Assembly: GCA_003519585.1 (NCBI GenBank) | Contig: DOWL01000125.1 | Coordinates: 928-9,907 of the forward strand | Reading direction: 5' to 3' | From: Nocardioides sp. | Lineage (GTDB): Bacteria; Actinomycetota; Actinomycetes; Propionibacteriales; Nocardioidaceae | DNA length: 8,980 bases | Shown here: piece after piece, positions 7,974-8,980 of the stretch | Layout of the letters: the number at the start of each line of letters is the position of its first letter | Position numbering within the stretch: position 1 is the first letter of the stretch | The notes under the pieces: model-generated | What the model was told of the DNA's origin: nothing | Database searches by the model: none | Seen by the model: the letters and a program-made list of their open reading frames with translations, nothing else | Translations under genes and position numbers: made by a program

Positions 7974-8980
7974 ATGGAGCTCTCCGGGAAGGCCCTGGTC
8001 CGGCGCTGGGGTGGCCGGGCCGTGGGTCTGGCGATCACCGGCGTGGGGCTCTACGTCGTGGCGCCGAGCCTGATCACGATGTTCGGCGCCTGGCCGCGGC
8101 TGGCCGAGGTCCAGATCCGGTGGTTCGTGGTGCTGGCGCTGCTCGAGCTGTGCAGCTTCGCGGCGCTGTGGTGGCTGGCCCGGATCGCCCTCGAGGCGGA
8201 GCCAGGCGCGCGACCGGGGTGGGGGACCACGGCCGCCGCGCAGCTGGCCGGGAACGCCGCGAGCAAGGTCGTGCCCGGAGGTGCGGCGACTGGCAGCGTC
8301 GTCCAGGCCAAGGTCCTCATCAGCGCCGGGCATCAACCGTCGACGGTGGCGTCGGGCCTCACGGCGGTGAACCTGCTCAGTGCGGCCGTCCTGATGTTGC
8401 TCCCCGTGCTCACCGTGCCGGCGCTCATCATCGGACCGCCGCCGGCTCGCCAACTACAGCTCGGTTTGCTCGTCTCGGTGATCATCGCGACGGTCATCGT
8501 CGCGGTCGGGGTCACCGTGCTCACCTGGCCCGCGGTCGTGGGGGCGGCGGGCCGCGTCATCGGCCGGGTCGTGCACCTGGTCCGGCGCTCGGTGACGGCC
8601 GAGAGCCTCGCCGAGAGCCTGCTCGAGCAGCGGCAGCGGATCGCCGCCGCCTTCCAAGGCCACTGGTGGCGCGCAGTCGTGGCGGCGGCCGCTAACCGGA
8701 TGTTCGACTACGCCGCCCTGGTGGCGGCACTGGTCGCGTTCGGCGCACACGTGCGGCCGGCCGAGGTGCTGCTCGCCTACGTCGTCGCGCAGACCTTCGC
8801 GATCATTCCCATCACACCCGGCGGGGTCGGCTTCGTCGAGGCCGGCCTCACCGCGCTGCTCGTGGTGGTCGGCGTCCCGGCCGACACCGCACTCATCGGC
8901 ACCCTGCTGTACCGGCTCTTCTCGTTCTGGCTGCCGATCCCCGTCGGCGTCCTGGCCTGGGCCGGCTGGCGGGGGGGGGG
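7974..8980 (+). CDS. UPF0104 / flippase-like (LPG_synthase_TM) membrane protein, 3' end missing
   Basis: The frame is open to the window end (about 335 codons seen). ATG 7974 is preferred because TGAGG lies five bases upstream; an in-frame GTG at 7968 is the alternative. The protein has repeated hydrophobic segments (about 15-38, 49-70, 124-153, 160-185, 232-257, 262-280, 286-312 and beyond). The motif AGNAASKVVPGGAATGSVVQAKVL (92-114) and the second block PITPGGVGFVEAGL (279-292) are characteristic of the UPF0104 / lysylphosphatidylglycerol-synthase transmembrane family, in which many members are thought to be lipid flippases or lipid-modifying partners. Substrate is not predictable. The last codons run into a G10 tract at the window end, which may be an assembly or sequencing edge, so the final residues are unreliable. 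Confidence 0.88.
   Translation, partial: MELSGKALVRRWGGRAVGLAITGVGLYVVAPSLITMFGAWPRLAEVQIRWFVVLALLELCSFAALWWLARIALEAEPGARPGWGTTAAAQLAGNAASKVVPGGAATGSVVQAKVLISAGHQPSTVASGLTAVNLLSAAVLMLLPVLTVPALIIGPPPARQLQLGLLVSVIIATVIVAVGVTVLTWPAVVGAAGRVIGRVVHLVRRSVTAESLAESLLEQRQRIAAAFQGHWWRAVVAAAANRMFDYAALVAALVAFGAHVRPAEVLLAYVVAQTFAIIPITPGGVGFVEAGLTALLVVVGVPADTALIGTLLYRLFSFWLPIPVGVLAWAGWRGG
8971..8980 (+). other. Terminal G10 homopolymer at the window edge
   Basis: The last ten bases are all G, following GGCTGGC. A ten-base G run exactly at a contig end is more easily explained as a poly-G sequencing or assembly artefact than as real coding sequence, though a run of glycine codons is possible. Confidence 0.6.

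Noticed and set aside
8120..8695. Open frames on both strands within the flippase-like gene
   Set aside because: They lack hydrophobic or domain structure; the frame from 7974 carries the UPF0104 motifs and stays open to the end.

Overview
This is a high-GC window with GC-biased third codon positions, Shine-Dalgarno starters and closely packed genes on both strands. Together with a DosS-type haem sensor kinase, a Pyridox_ox_2-type flavin protein and an actinobacterial-type two-TM protein, this points to a member of the Actinomycetota. The genus cannot be told from the sequence. Both ends look like contig edges: position 1 begins inside or at a perfect palindrome, and the last ten bases are all G.

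Left part (1-1810). A 198-aa two-helix membrane protein (minus strand) and an 88-aa single-helix membrane protein (plus) diverge from a 248-bp region rich in palindromes. A 132-aa pyridoxamine-phosphate-oxidase-like split-barrel protein (minus) then diverges from a sensor kinase (plus) across a second, 181-bp region. The two divergent regions share dyad elements (GGAC-N4/5-GTCC, and the 11-mer GGTCCTGCCCG). These resemble the DosR/DevR box of mycobacteria, which fits the kinase gene that lies between them and the right-hand genes.

Middle (1811-6214). A 562-aa GAF-GAF-HisKA_3-HATPase kinase matches M. tuberculosis DosS/DosT in architecture and in the position of the proximal haem histidine. 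It is followed by a compact three-gene operon: a six-helix haem-b/FAD/NAD(P) transmembrane reductase, a small exported FMN-binding-domain protein carrying an SGATxT flavinylation site, and an ApbE-type FAD:protein FMN transferase. The last two genes overlap by 4 bases and the first two are 4 bases apart. Together they describe a transmembrane electron line: cytosolic NAD(P)H to FAD to haem b to a covalently bound FMN outside the membrane, with the enzyme that attaches the FMN made alongside.

Right part (6215-8980). Two minus-strand membrane-protein genes follow, a 159-aa unknown and a DUF389 protein. A divergent UPF0104/flippase-like membrane protein runs off the window end.

A working reading, which is inference, is that this is a low-oxygen/NO/redox-stress island. 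A haem-sensing kinase would control small membrane proteins, a flavin enzyme and perhaps an extracytosolic flavin-based electron outlet. No response regulator is encoded in the window, so the kinase partner must lie elsewhere.
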